From Dyadobacter sp. CECT 9275 (GTDB lineage: Bacteria; Bacteroidota; Bacteroidia; Cytophagales; Spirosomataceae), in contig NZ_CAJRAF010000002.1 in assembly GCF_907164905.1 (NCBI RefSeq), positions 992,001 to 1,056,000 on the forward strand: a stretch of 64,000 nt of DNA. The letters are read 5' to 3'. The notes beneath the pieces were generated by a model. The model searched no databases, was not told where the DNA came from, and worked only from the letters and a program-made list of their open reading frames with translations. A program made the translations under genes and the position numbers. Numbering within the stretch: position 1 is the stretch's first letter; every line of letters begins with the position of its first letter. This document shows positions 37,598 through 46,862 of this stretch, piece by piece.

Positions 37598-38323
37598 ATG
37601 ACGTCCGTCTACCATATCCTTTGCCTCTTGTCGACCATCCTGTTTACCGCCCCTGTAAACAAAGAGAGGCAGGCCGAAAATAATATTCTCGTGATCAAAA
37701 AATCCGTCGATTTCGCAATAGACGGAACAGGGTCTGGTATCCATTGGGATAAAACCAACTGGACCATACTCCCTCCACTCAGTTCAGGACAAAAAACATA
37801 TAGTACCAAAGCGAAGGTACTGTATTCTGACAAGGGTATTTATTTTCTCTTTTTTTGTAAAGACAAAAAACTCACTGCTACCATGCAGGCAGATTTCCTG
37901 GACCTCTGGAATGAAGACGTGATCGAAATTTTCCTTCAGCCAGACCCGGCCGTTCAGGCTTATTTCGAGTACGAGTTATCCCCTTTGAATTACGAGCTGC
38001 CGATAAACATATACAATGAAAATGGCCAACTGAACAGCTGGGTTCCGTTTCATTACACCGACGACCGCAAAACACGCCATGCTGTAACTGTACAGGATGG
38101 TATACAGAAAAGTGGCGCCGATACCAACAGCTGGACGTCGGAAATATTTATCCCTTTTAAGTTATTAAAACCATTGTTCAAAAACGCTCCGGTTTCGGGT
38201 ACGCGATGGAAAGGAAATCTCTACCGGATTGACTACGACAAAGGTGAAACCTTATGGGCATGGCAACCCAACAGTGGTAACTTTCACGAATATGAAAAAT
38301 TTGGAATTTTCGAATTTGAATAA
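37598..38323 (+). CDS. Secreted CBM9-like carbohydrate-binding protein
   Basis: The 241-residue protein has a signal peptide (MTSVYHILCLLSTILFTAPV). A single beta-sandwich domain follows: FAIDGTGSGIHWDKTNWT, AKVLYSDKGIYFLFFCKDKKL, LWNEDVIEIFLQPD, YFEYELSP and WKGNLYRIDYDKG. These are typical of CBM9-like domains, DOMON-related sandwiches that bind sugars, often reducing ends. It has no catalytic motif. It sits 7 bases after the amidohydrolase and 15 bases before the Gfo/Idh/MocA gene. A periplasmic binding or scaffold role is inferred. Confidence 0.82.
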   Translation: MTSVYHILCLLSTILFTAPVNKERQAENNILVIKKSVDFAIDGTGSGIHWDKTNWTILPPLSSGQKTYSTKAKVLYSDKGIYFLFFCKDKKLTATMQADFLDLWNEDVIEIFLQPDPAVQAYFEYELSPLNYELPINIYNENGQLNSWVPFHYTDDRKTRHAVTVQDGIQKSGADTNSWTSEIFIPFKLLKPLFKNAPVSGTRWKGNLYRIDYDKGETLWAWQPNSGNFHEYEKFGIFEFE

Positions 38324-38338
38324 ACTAACACCTGCCTT

Positions 38339-39664
38339 ATGAACGAAGACAGCAAGCCTGCCCTTTTCCCCAGCCGCCGTACTTTTGTGAAGGAGTCCGC
38401 CGCCATAGTCGGTGGCATACTGACTGCCTCCGGTTTTGCCGGGAAGGCCCACGGCTGGAGCCTGAACAACGACCCTATCAAAGTTGCACTCATCGGATGC
38501 GGAAGTCGCGGTGCAGGCGCCGCGCTCAATGCGCTAAGTGCTAACGCAAATGCAGTACTCGTGGCCATGGCCGATGTTTTTCAGGACAAGCTGGACGAAA
38601 CCTACGCCACACTGATGAAAGTCGGCAGGATTAAAGATTTTGTCAAAGTTCCTCAAAATCAGAAATTCGTAGGTTTTGATGCATACGAAAAAGCCATTGC
38701 CTGCGCTGACGTGGTACTTCTGGTAACCCCTCCTGCTTTCAGGCCCTCGCACTTCGCTGCTGCGGTGAAAGCAGGGAAACACGTTTTCATGGAAAAACCG
38801 CTGGCTTCTGATGCCCCCGGGATTCGTCAGGTGCTTGAAACCGGCAAGGAAGCTACCCGAAAAAACCTGAAAGTGTTGGTAGGTCTGCAGAACCGGTACG
38901 ATCCGGGTTATCAGGAAATGGTAAAAAAAATACAACAGGGAGCAATTGGCAGGATCATTTCGGCAACGGATTATTACCTCATCGGACCAGTCACTAATGT
39001 TCCGCGTGTAACAGGACAAACGGAAATGGAGTTTCAGATGCGTAACTGGAGATATTTCAACTGGCTATGGGCGGGATCACCAGCTGGCTTGCAAATTCAC
39101 AACACCGATATCGTCAATTGGGTCAAAGGCGGCTATCCGATCCGTGCCCAGGGAATGGGCGGGCGGTCCTCGTTAAAAGGTCCGGACCATGGTGACATCT
39201 TCGATCATTTTTACATCGAATACGAGTACGCCGACGGCACCAAACTCAACAGCCAGATACGGCACATCAGCGGTACCTGGAACAAAGGGGGGGCGACGTT
39301 TCAGGGAGCAACGGGCTCTGCCAGTCTTCAGGCCGGGATCAAAAACAGCAAAGGCGAACAGATTTGGCGGAACCCGAATAAGGATTCGGAAAACGCATAT
39401 CAGATCGAGCACAATGTACTGTTTGCAGCCATTCGCAATAATACGCCTCTGAATGACACCGAATGGGGGGCAAAAAGCACTATGACAACCATTCTGGGAC
39501 GCATGGCAGTTCACTCAGGCAAACTGGTCGAATGGGATGAAGCCTTTCATTCAGATCTTACACTGATGCCCGACAGGTTTGCATGGGATGCCGAGCCTCC
39601 CGTCAAACCCGACAAAGACGGAAATTACCCGGTACCCATTCCGGGGTTATCCAAAGTGCTCTGA
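38339..39664 (+). CDS. Tat-exported Gfo/Idh/MocA oxidoreductase
   Basis: The 441-residue protein has a twin-arginine-like signal (SRRTFVKESAAIVGGILTASGFAGKAHG), then a Rossmann motif KVALIGCGSRGAGAALNAL. It has the family EKP motif in GKHVFMEKPLASDAPG and a C-terminal alpha/beta domain with ATDYYLIGP, MRNWRYFNWLWAGSPAGLQIHNTDIVNW. It is a periplasmic NAD(P)-dependent sugar oxidoreductase, not the GH109 subgroup, whose typical blocks are absent. It is 6 bases upstream of a DUF1080 gene. Exported Gfo/Idh/MocA plus DUF1080 pairs are known in 3-keto-glycoside pathways, where oxidation at C3 precedes glycosidic cleavage. The substrate here is unknown. Confidence 0.9.
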   Translation: MNEDSKPALFPSRRTFVKESAAIVGGILTASGFAGKAHGWSLNNDPIKVALIGCGSRGAGAALNALSANANAVLVAMADVFQDKLDETYATLMKVGRIKDFVKVPQNQKFVGFDAYEKAIACADVVLLVTPPAFRPSHFAAAVKAGKHVFMEKPLASDAPGIRQVLETGKEATRKNLKVLVGLQNRYDPGYQEMVKKIQQGAIGRIISATDYYLIGPVTNVPRVTGQTEMEFQMRNWRYFNWLWAGSPAGLQIHNTDIVNWVKGGYPIRAQGMGGRSSLKGPDHGDIFDHFYIEYEYADGTKLNSQIRHISGTWNKGGATFQGATGSASLQAGIKNSKGEQIWRNPNKDSENAYQIEHNVLFAAIRNNTPLNDTEWGAKSTMTTILGRMAVHSGKLVEWDEAFHSDLTLMPDRFAWDAEPPVKPDKDGNYPVPIPGLSKVL

Positions 39665-39670
39665 TCAGCC

Positions 39671-40441
39671 ATGAAACACCTATCAGTACTCTTTTTTATT
39701 CTGCTATACCTCTGTGGCTGCCATTCGTCCAAAAGACTTTCGGCAGACGCAGAATCCTTAAACAATGCCCCGAAGGTGAATCGGAAAGCTTTGCAAAATA
39801 AGGGATTCAGAGTCCTTTATAAAGGTGAAGATCTTTCGGGCTGGCAGGTATTGGCAGGGCATCGTAACCACTGGACCTCAAAGGGCGATCTCATTGATTA
39901 TGATGGTAAAAGTGAAGAAAAAGACAAATGCCTGTGGACGACGGAATCTTTCTGCGATTTTGTGCTGCTCATCGACGTGAGGCTGACACGGAAACCAGAA
40001 ATGGCCAGGAGCCCCGTCATTCTGCCAAATGGTGAGACCGCCAGGAATGCTGACGGCACGAATCAGGAAGTGGAAATTCCTTATAACGGTGACACCGGAA
40101 TTTACCTGCGCGGGGATTCCAAAAATCAGGTAAATATCGGAAACCGGTACATTGGCTCGGGGGAGATTTATGGTTACCGGGTAGACAAAACACTCCCGGC
40201 TGAGATACGTGCGGCTGTGACACCTAAAATAAAAGCCGATAACCCGCCCGGAGAGTGGAACCGGTTTGAAATCACCATGAAGGGATCCAGGGTTTGGGTG
40301 AATCTCAACGGCAGGAATGTAGTGGAAAACGCACTGTTACCGGGCATCGCTTCCTGCGGAAAAATAGCCCTCCAGGACGACCATGCCACTAATAATACCT
40401 GCCAGTTTGCCAATATCTACATTAAAACCCTTACGGAATAA
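39671..40441 (+). CDS. DUF1080 lipoprotein (3-keto-disaccharide hydrolase family)
   Basis: The 256-residue lipoprotein has its lipobox at LYLCGC (Cys16). The DUF1080 beta-sandwich runs from about residue 45: FRVLYKGEDLSGWQVLAGHRNHWTSKGDLIDYDG, then CDFVLLIDVRL, NGDTGIYLRGDSKNQVNIG, GEWNRFEITMKGSRVWVNLNGR and a final IALQDDHATNNTCQFANIYIK. Members hydrolyse or eliminate 3-keto-glycosides produced by an upstream dehydrogenase. The preceding exported oxidoreductase fits that role. The stop overlaps the next start (TAATG), so translation is coupled to the M20 gene. Confidence 0.9.
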   Translation: MKHLSVLFFILLYLCGCHSSKRLSADAESLNNAPKVNRKALQNKGFRVLYKGEDLSGWQVLAGHRNHWTSKGDLIDYDGKSEEKDKCLWTTESFCDFVLLIDVRLTRKPEMARSPVILPNGETARNADGTNQEVEIPYNGDTGIYLRGDSKNQVNIGNRYIGSGEIYGYRVDKTLPAEIRAAVTPKIKADNPPGEWNRFEITMKGSRVWVNLNGRNVVENALLPGIASCGKIALQDDHATNNTCQFANIYIKTLTE

Positions 40442-41811
40442 TGACGACGATGAAGAGGATCGTTCCAGACGGAACAGTAAAAAGGCTGGCTATCGGCTTG
40501 CTTGCATTTTGCCTGAGCCTGACGGTTGCTGACCGGCTCAACGCACAGCCCGCTTTGACCAAGCAAATCCTGGCACTGACCGACCAGGAATACAACAGCC
40601 TCGAAAACCTTTATAAACATTTGCATGCACATCCCGAATTATCCCTGCAGGAAAAAGAGACAGCCGCATTACTTACCCAGACTTTGGCCCCAACCGGCTG
40701 CCAGATTACAACGGGAGTCGGAGGGCACGGTATTGTAGGAATCATGAAAAATGGGCCGGGGCCTGTGGTGATGATTCGTACAGACATGGATGCTTTGCCT
40801 CTGAAAGAGAATACCGGTGTCGGTTTTGCAAGCAACAAGGTAGCACGTCTTGAGTCTGACAAAGAATCACCACTTATGCATGCCTGCGGTCATGATATGC
40901 ACATGGCAGTATGGATCGGCGTGGCCAGGGTATTGGCAAAACTCAAAAAAGAGTGGAGCGGCACGGTGGTTTTTGTGGGCCAGCCGGCTGAGGAAAAAGG
41001 CCTGGGTGCAACTGCTATGCTTGCCGATGGTCTTTTTAAGAAATTCCCCAGGCCCGACTATGCCCTGGCACTGCACGTTAATTCGGCTCTCGAATCCGCA
41101 AAAGTGGGTATCTGCAGCGGTTATGTACTTGCTAATATTGATGTGCTGGATATAGTAGTCAAGGGGAAAGGCGGGCACGGATCGGTTCCTCAGCTAACGA
41201 TTGACCCCATTGTGATGGCTTCTAAAATGATACTTGGTTTTCAAACGATCGTAAGCCGGGAAATATCACCGCAAACTCCGGCTCTCATCACGGTGGGCTC
41301 CGTACACGGAGGCACCAACGATAACATTATTCCCGATGAAGTAAAACTGGAACTCTCCATCCGCTCGTTTGATGATGAGGTGCAGAAGGCAGTGATCGAA
41401 AAAGTAAGAAGAACCTGTGAAGGAATTGCGCATGCGTCGGGAGTAGAAAAACAGAATTATCCGGTTGTAACGATCCGTAAAGGACATACCCCGGCAGTCT
41501 ATAACGATCCTGCACTGGCTAAGAAAATGACTGAAAACTTTGTCAAACTGCTCGGGGAAGATAAAGTGGTAAGCTTGTCTGCCGAAATGTTCGGAGAAGA
41601 CTTCGGCTGGTACGGACGCGAGACTCCCGCTATACCCACACTCATCTACTCACTGGGTTCTGTAAATCCCGGCAAAATGGCTGACGCGAAAAAGACCGGC
41701 CAGACCATTCCTTCAACCCACTCGTCTATGTACCTGCCCGATTACCCCCCTACCTTACGTACAGGTGTAATCAGTATGTCGTCGGCAGCACTTTCCCTGC
41801 TAAAAAAATAG
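40441..41811 (+). CDS. Secreted M20-family amidohydrolase (hippurate/aminoacylase-like)
   Basis: The 456-residue exported protein has a signal peptide ending near RLNAQP. M20 metal-site blocks are present: VMIRTDMDALPLKENTGV, MHACGHDMHMAVWIG, VFVGQPAEEKGLGATAM, a dimerisation domain with VKGKGGHGSVPQLTIDPI, and a C-terminal MFGEDFGWYGRETP. Characterised relatives deacylate N-acyl amino acids or auxin conjugates, and some act on N-acylated sugars. As the last gene of the amino-sugar operon it might remove an acyl or acetyl group outside the cytoplasm, which would explain the lack of a cytoplasmic deacetylase here. That is inference. Confidence 0.9.
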   Translation: MTTMKRIVPDGTVKRLAIGLLAFCLSLTVADRLNAQPALTKQILALTDQEYNSLENLYKHLHAHPELSLQEKETAALLTQTLAPTGCQITTGVGGHGIVGIMKNGPGPVVMIRTDMDALPLKENTGVGFASNKVARLESDKESPLMHACGHDMHMAVWIGVARVLAKLKKEWSGTVVFVGQPAEEKGLGATAMLADGLFKKFPRPDYALALHVNSALESAKVGICSGYVLANIDVLDIVVKGKGGHGSVPQLTIDPIVMASKMILGFQTIVSREISPQTPALITVGSVHGGTNDNIIPDEVKLELSIRSFDDEVQKAVIEKVRRTCEGIAHASGVEKQNYPVVTIRKGHTPAVYNDPALAKKMTENFVKLLGEDKVVSLSAEMFGEDFGWYGRETPAIPTLIYSLGSVNPGKMADAKKTGQTIPSTHSSMYLPDYPPTLRTGVISMSSAALSLLKK

Positions 41812-41903
41812 CCCAGGCTATTGAACAGCGGAACGTTCGGTAGCAGCGTGGTACGATTGTCACATAGAAAATACTCCAATACAACCCTTTACCCGACACC
41901 ATC

Positions 41904-42989
41904 ATGAAAACCACGGTTGCAGTCATATTCGGCGGAAAGTCAGCAGAGCATGATGTCTCATTGAAGTCAGCCACCAATATTTATAATGCTATAGATACTA
42001 CCGAATTAAAACCACTCCTTCTGGGTGTTGACTATAACGGACAATGGCGATTTAATGATAACTATGGAGAGACAAACGTGGATCTGTACCAAAATGACTA
42101 TTTTTCTGGCGCCTCGTTCGTTTCTCTAAAAAAGGGGACCGGCGCAATTGAAATTATCAGCCAGGATTCAAATCGGTCGCTGGCTTCCTTCCACGTTGCT
42201 TTTCCAATCATTCACGGAACTTTTGGTGAAGACGGAACACTCCAGGGTATACTGAAATCACTGGAGGTAGCGTATGTAGGTCCGGATATTTTGGGATCGG
42301 CCATAGGTATGGACAAGGAAGTCGCAAAAAGGCTTCTGAGGGACGCAGGAATTCCGATCTCTGCCTTTTTTACACTCTACCGGCACAACCCAGGCCAGTT
42401 TTCTTTTGAAGAAATAGTACAAGAACTCGGCCTGCCCCTTTTTGTGAAACCAGCCAATGCGGGCTCGTCTGTGGGTGTGAGCAAAGTTGCGAATAAGGCC
42501 GAATTCGAACGGGCTGTTTCGGAGGCATTTATTTACGACAAAAAAATTCTTGTTGAAGAAGCCGTCTTTGGAAAAGAGGTGGAATGTGCTGTACTCGGTA
42601 ACGAAGTAGTAAAGGCGTCGGTACTTGGCGAAATTGTCAGCGCTGCCAATTTTTATTCTTATGAGGAAAAATACCTGAACCTGGATGGCGTACAGACCAA
42701 AATACCGGCTGAGATCGGGGAACAGGCTTCTGCACAGATCCGGGCAACGGCGATAAAGGCTTTTGGGGTTTTATGCTGCGAAGGTATGTCCCGGATCGAC
42801 TTCTTTTTAAGAGAAGATAACACGTTCGTTCTCAACGAAATCAATACATTACCCGGTTTTACCGCAACAAGTATGTACCCACAGTTATGGGAGCATACAG
42901 GTATTCCTTACCCCAGGCTACTTTCAGAGCTGGTACAATTAGCTCAGCACCGTCAGGAGAGAGAGACGGTGCTGAAGTATACGATCTGA
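41904..42989 (+). CDS. ddl: D-alanine--D-alanine ligase
   Basis: The 361-residue ATP-grasp enzyme makes the D-Ala-D-Ala dipeptide for peptidoglycan in the cytoplasm. The N-terminus is VAVIFGGKSAEHDVSLKSA. Further motifs are FPIIHGTFGEDGTLQGILK, GMDKEVAKRLLRDAGIP, FVKPANAGSSVGVSKV, the active-site loop YSYEEKYLN whose Tyr fits D-Ala specificity rather than D-Lac, and VLNEINTLPGFTATSMYP. It is full length. It follows the amino-sugar operon by 92 bases without a clear terminator between. A hairpin within its last codons (42944-42954 with 42965-42975) has an 11-bp stem. Confidence 0.96.
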   Translation: MKTTVAVIFGGKSAEHDVSLKSATNIYNAIDTTELKPLLLGVDYNGQWRFNDNYGETNVDLYQNDYFSGASFVSLKKGTGAIEIISQDSNRSLASFHVAFPIIHGTFGEDGTLQGILKSLEVAYVGPDILGSAIGMDKEVAKRLLRDAGIPISAFFTLYRHNPGQFSFEEIVQELGLPLFVKPANAGSSVGVSKVANKAEFERAVSEAFIYDKKILVEEAVFGKEVECAVLGNEVVKASVLGEIVSAANFYSYEEKYLNLDGVQTKIPAEIGEQASAQIRATAIKAFGVLCCEGMSRIDFFLREDNTFVLNEINTLPGFTATSMYPQLWEHTGIPYPRLLSELVQLAQHRQERETVLKYTI

Positions 42990-43030
42990 TGGCAACGTAT
43001 CAGGACACTAAGTAACTAACTTACAACACC

Positions 43031-44182
43031 TTACCTTTTCGTAGCATCATTTACCATCCCTTCCATCGCCAGCCTGACGGCAGTGCTGTAAGGGATGGTT
43101 CTGTTTGCATTGTATTTTTCAAGTTCGGTTAGCAGAATCGGGAGGTAAATGAATTTTCTTCCCGTGGTGTAATAATCTTTTAACCGCTCTGCTTTTTCCG
43201 TATCCCCAAGATTCCGCGCAATGATCACTTCGCCCGCTCTGACAAAATGCTCATACAGACAACTCTTCCAACCGGTATAACCCTGATCGGACATGGCTTC
43301 GCGTATTGGGATAAAATAGTTTTCTGTCACCTTGATAAGTGCCTCTGGAATTTGGTCCACAGCCGGATTAACAAACGAATGGCCGAATTCATGGGTACTC
43401 AGTTCAAGCAGGTGTTTCGGGTCACGAAACCCCATATCCAGTCTGGCAGTATCGCTGAAAGCAGGCGGAGCAAAAGCACCAAACACGTGCGCCGCATGTG
43501 TTTGCACATCTTTTTGGTAGCAAACACCAAACCCCATTCCGGTGGGAATGGTCAGGCTGGGATATAATGCGTAAGATTCAAAACTTCCCTGATAAAACGC
43601 CTCCATTTGAGGTATGAAGTTGCTATCCGGTATTCCCGTCAGCACCTGTGCCATCGCATTTCTGTAAAATGGTTGGCTTTGCCGGAGATAGGTACCAAAA
43701 TCCACTTCCACGTAAATTGCGTTCATTGCGTCAATAAACCTGATCGCATTGTTCCTGGCTTCTGTAAGATTGCCGGAATTAGAAAACCGTGCATAATAGC
43801 GGGTATCAATAGAATCTCTGAGCCGGGCGTTTGGGAAATCGTCAAGTTGCAGAAGCAGGTTGATGAAGTAGTCGAGCCAGATATTTTCAGCAAAACCCAT
43901 TGCCACTGCCAAATGTTTACTGTTTTCAAAGCGCTTGTAACGGTGGTACAGATCTAAACCATAAGCGTAACGTTTTTTATTTTTTTCCGAATACTGCGGG
44001 TTGGTCACAGACTCCCGGCCTTCATATCCGAGGAAATACACAAATCCCAGTAATTCGACATTGTTATTGACCTGCACACTGATTTTGCTACCTTGGCAAT
44101 GCATTTCGGCAGACTTAAAAGTGATACCAAATGAATGGCTAGCCCACAACAGGGCTAAGAGAAAAAATGTTGATCGGAGCAT
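43031..44182 (-). CDS. Secreted DUF4932 protein with HEXXH metallopeptidase motif
   Basis: The 383-residue protein starts at ATG 44182, giving the signal peptide MLRSTFFLLALLWASHSFG. The frame extends 15 codons further but without sense. It contains LLELSTHEFGHSFVNP with a classic HEXXH zinc motif (His264-Glu265, His268), followed by a Glu-rich helix. It fits DUF4932, a presumed metalloprotease-like family of Bacteroidota. The mid region has repeated aromatic residues and no known regulatory domain. It is a lone gene, convergent with ddl and downstream of the AraC regulator. Substrate unknown. Confidence 0.82.
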   Translation of the reverse strand: MLRSTFFLLALLWASHSFGITFKSAEMHCQGSKISVQVNNNVELLGFVYFLGYEGRESVTNPQYSEKNKKRYAYGLDLYHRYKRFENSKHLAVAMGFAENIWLDYFINLLLQLDDFPNARLRDSIDTRYYARFSNSGNLTEARNNAIRFIDAMNAIYVEVDFGTYLRQSQPFYRNAMAQVLTGIPDSNFIPQMEAFYQGSFESYALYPSLTIPTGMGFGVCYQKDVQTHAAHVFGAFAPPAFSDTARLDMGFRDPKHLLELSTHEFGHSFVNPAVDQIPEALIKVTENYFIPIREAMSDQGYTGWKSCLYEHFVRAGEVIIARNLGDTEKAERLKDYYTTGRKFIYLPILLTELEKYNANRTIPYSTAVRLAMEGMVNDATKR

Positions 44183-44279
44183 GAGTTTAAATATTTTGAA
44201 TACGTCCCAAAGCAACGCATTCATCAATAACCATGCGCCTGAACACGTAAAACTGGTCGTCCAAACTCACGATTCCGGA

Positions 44280-45383
44280 CTAATTTACCTTTGCGGGCTT
44301 ACTTTCTGCCGGCAGATATTGAGACGGCGACTTGCCTGTAACCTGCCTGAACACCTGATTAAAACTTGATTTTGAACTAAAACCCGACTCCAGGGCCAGC
44401 GCCAGGATCGTTTTGTGCTGCTCTCCTGGATTACCGAGCTTGCCAATTACTTCCTGTACTCTGAAGTGATTCACAAATGCGTTAAAATTGGCGTCACAAT
44501 AGGTATTCACAAGATAAGAGACATACCGGGGCGGAAGTCCGAGGTAAACGGCCACGTCATCAATGGTTAATTTTGCCTGTGTAAAAATTTTATCATGGCC
44601 AAAAGCGCTTTTAAGACGTTCCAATTCAGCAACATCGTTGTATTGTGAAAACTCGGACCGTTCCTGACTCCTCTTGGGGAGCATCGGTAATATGAAAAAA
44701 TCGGGATTTGCATAACCTGTGTAGCCTAATACAAACAGGCAGGTTGTGATAAGCAGTTCAACTCCCGAAAAGACCGGCCAGTCAAGGACCACCCCACAGA
44801 TCCATAGTAGTGTCAAAATGACCATAAACGTAAAAAAGCTGTAAATCCTCACCAGCCGGATGGCGGACAATCCCATGCCCTGCTGTGCAAACTGCCGGTG
44901 AAGATTTACCAGGCGTCTTAGGTAGTATACCAGAACAACCACCATTCCAATAATCGGCAACAGCTCCGTGAAGAAAAACCATATCGGATTATCCAGCAAG
45001 GATGGGACGCGTTTGTCATAATAGCGCCAATAGTACCTCCAGCCCGCAGAGATGCCAAACTCCAATATGGAGGGGACATACAACAGCCAGTTCCAATTTT
45101 TAAATTGATAGTCAGTATGGGTAGTTATTTGTATAAAAAACCACAGCGAGACCGGTAAGATCAGGTAACTTTGAAAAATCCAGAAAGGAAATGCATCCGG
45201 TGAGCTGTGGTAGTGTACCTGCATCCCCCATGCGTTCAGAAGCTCCATGGCCAGCACATACAAAATCAGCCCCATAAATACTCCTGCCCTGGAAGCTTTC
45301 AATCCTTTTACAATCAACGCCAGACTTAATATCATGCCCTGGCCGAATGCGAGAAGAAAAATGAATGCCTTCCAATTACCCAT
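44280..45383 (-). CDS. Membrane-bound AraC-family regulator
   Basis: The 367-residue protein has seven or eight N-terminal hydrophobic helices (from FIFLLAFGQGMILSLALIV to VFSGVELLITTCLFVLGYTG, residues about 5-235). A cytoplasmic linker and AraC/XylS HTH follow, with LTIDDVAVYLGLPPRYVSYLVNTYCDANFNAFVNHFRV and ILALALESGFSSKSSFNQVFRQVTGKSPSQY. The 7TM-AraC layout is common in Bacteroidota and suggests signal reception in the membrane. The target is unknown; the adjacent DUF4932 gene lies 97 bases downstream on the same strand. Confidence 0.92.
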   Translation of the reverse strand: MGNWKAFIFLLAFGQGMILSLALIVKGLKASRAGVFMGLILYVLAMELLNAWGMQVHYHSSPDAFPFWIFQSYLILPVSLWFFIQITTHTDYQFKNWNWLLYVPSILEFGISAGWRYYWRYYDKRVPSLLDNPIWFFFTELLPIIGMVVVLVYYLRRLVNLHRQFAQQGMGLSAIRLVRIYSFFTFMVILTLLWICGVVLDWPVFSGVELLITTCLFVLGYTGYANPDFFILPMLPKRSQERSEFSQYNDVAELERLKSAFGHDKIFTQAKLTIDDVAVYLGLPPRYVSYLVNTYCDANFNAFVNHFRVQEVIGKLGNPGEQHKTILALALESGFSSKSSFNQVFRQVTGKSPSQYLPAESKPAKVN

Positions 45384-45636
45384 GATTTGTATGATCAGAA
45401 ATTGCTATTTGTAAAATGCTTAATATTTCTCAAAAATAGCAATGGTCCATGTAAATACACCGCCACACGCGTAAATACATTCGGTACTCCGGTTACTTTC
45501 GGTTCACTTTTAAGTGATGCATTCCAGGATAACCGTCCAGGCTGCGCTTACCAATGGCAGGTTAAATCCCGATATTCTCAGAAAAGGCCTCAAGGTACAT
45601 GAAAGTATCACATTCATTCCTCTGAGACAGGGAGGA

Positions 45637-46659
45637 TTAACCTGCGGCAATGCTGTGGTCCTGCACGCTTTTTAGAACTTCATAGCTGTGGATACGTGCC
45701 TGCGGATCATATATGTGGCTGGTGATCATCAACTCGTCAAGCTGTGTATGTCTTTGAAAATAAGTCAGATCTCCGCTTATTTTCTCCCTGTCTCCAATAA
45801 AAGTGTATTTCATCATTTGTCTCACAGCTGCTTCTTCATATTCTCCCCAAAGCCCGTCCATGCTTTCCACGGGTGGTTGCAGAGCCCGGCGCCTGCCTGT
45901 AATAATACCGGTAGCCAACTGAAAGAAAGAGGTAGCCAAACGCTCCGCTTCTTCGTTGGTATCTGCAGCAATTACATTCACACAAGCCATTACGTAGGGT
46001 TGCGCCAGATATCCCGACGGCCTGAAATGCTGCCGGTAAAGTTCTATTGCATTCAGAAAATGATTGGGGGCGAAATGACTGGCAAAGGCATAGGGTAAGC
46101 CCAGATGTGCCGCCAGTCGGGCACTATCGGTGCTTGAACCCAGTATCCAGATCGGTATGTCAAGCCCTTCACCCGGAATAGCACGTACTTTGGAGCTTTT
46201 GTTTTCTGCCGAAAAATAGGTCTGCAATGCCATTACATCTTCCGGAAAATCCTGTACAGACTCCATATAACTGCGCCTGAGCGCGCGGGCCGTAACCTGG
46301 TCAGTCCCGGGGGCTCTTCCAAGGCCCAGATCAATACGACCGGGATAAAGCGACGCCAGGGTACCGAACTGTTCAGCAACAACGAGTGGTGCGTGGTTGG
46401 GTAACATAATACCGCCGCTGCCCACGCGGATGGTTGTCGTACCGCCTGCAATGTAGCCAATCAGTACCGAAGTAGCAGAACTGGCGACACTTTCCATATT
46501 GTGGTGCTCGGCGAGCCAGTATCGTTTATAGCCAAGTTCTTCCGCACGTTGCGCCAGCCGAAGGCTGTTTCTGAATGTAGTGCCCGCATCATTTCCTTCG
46601 GTGATCGGGGCAAGATCAAGAATAGAAAATGGTATATCCCGGACAAGTCTTTCTGCCAT
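45637..46659 (-). CDS. LLM class flavin-dependent monooxygenase (MsnO8-like)
   Basis: The 340-residue luciferase-like TIM-barrel has [14 protein letters not shown] at the start, [63 protein letters not shown] and a C-terminal [15 protein letters not shown]. These blocks belong to the MsnO8-type subgroup of flavin-dependent oxidoreductases that use reduced FMN or F420. The physiological substrate is unknown. The gene stands alone with about 200 bases on either side. Confidence 0.9.
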   Translation of the reverse strand: MAERLVRDIPFSILDLAPITEGNDAGTTFRNSLRLAQRAEELGYKRYWLAEHHNMESVASSATSVLIGYIAGGTTTIRVGSGGIMLPNHAPLVVAEQFGTLASLYPGRIDLGLGRAPGTDQVTARALRRSYMESVQDFPEDVMALQTYFSAENKSSKVRAIPGEGLDIPIWILGSSTDSARLAAHLGLPYAFASHFAPNHFLNAIELYRQHFRPSGYLAQPYVMACVNVIAADTNEEAERLATSFFQLATGIITGRRRALQPPVESMDGLWGEYEEAAVRQMMKYTFIGDREKISGDLTYFQRHTQLDELMITSHIYDPQARIHSYEVLKSVQDHSIAAG

Positions 46660-46862
46660 TATTGATGTATTAACTGTGAAATGCTACTATTAAAAAGCAT
46701 TTGTTCAGCCTGTGAGTTCCATCACACAGAAAAAGTAAATCGCCGGGTCATTTTTAAAAATCGGGTTCGGTTCGCGCTATCTGAATTTATATTCTTAAAA
46801 AGCTGATAAACCTCTGGTCCGGACGGTAGCGTTCGTCAGAGCGCAGCCCCAGACCAAAGTGG

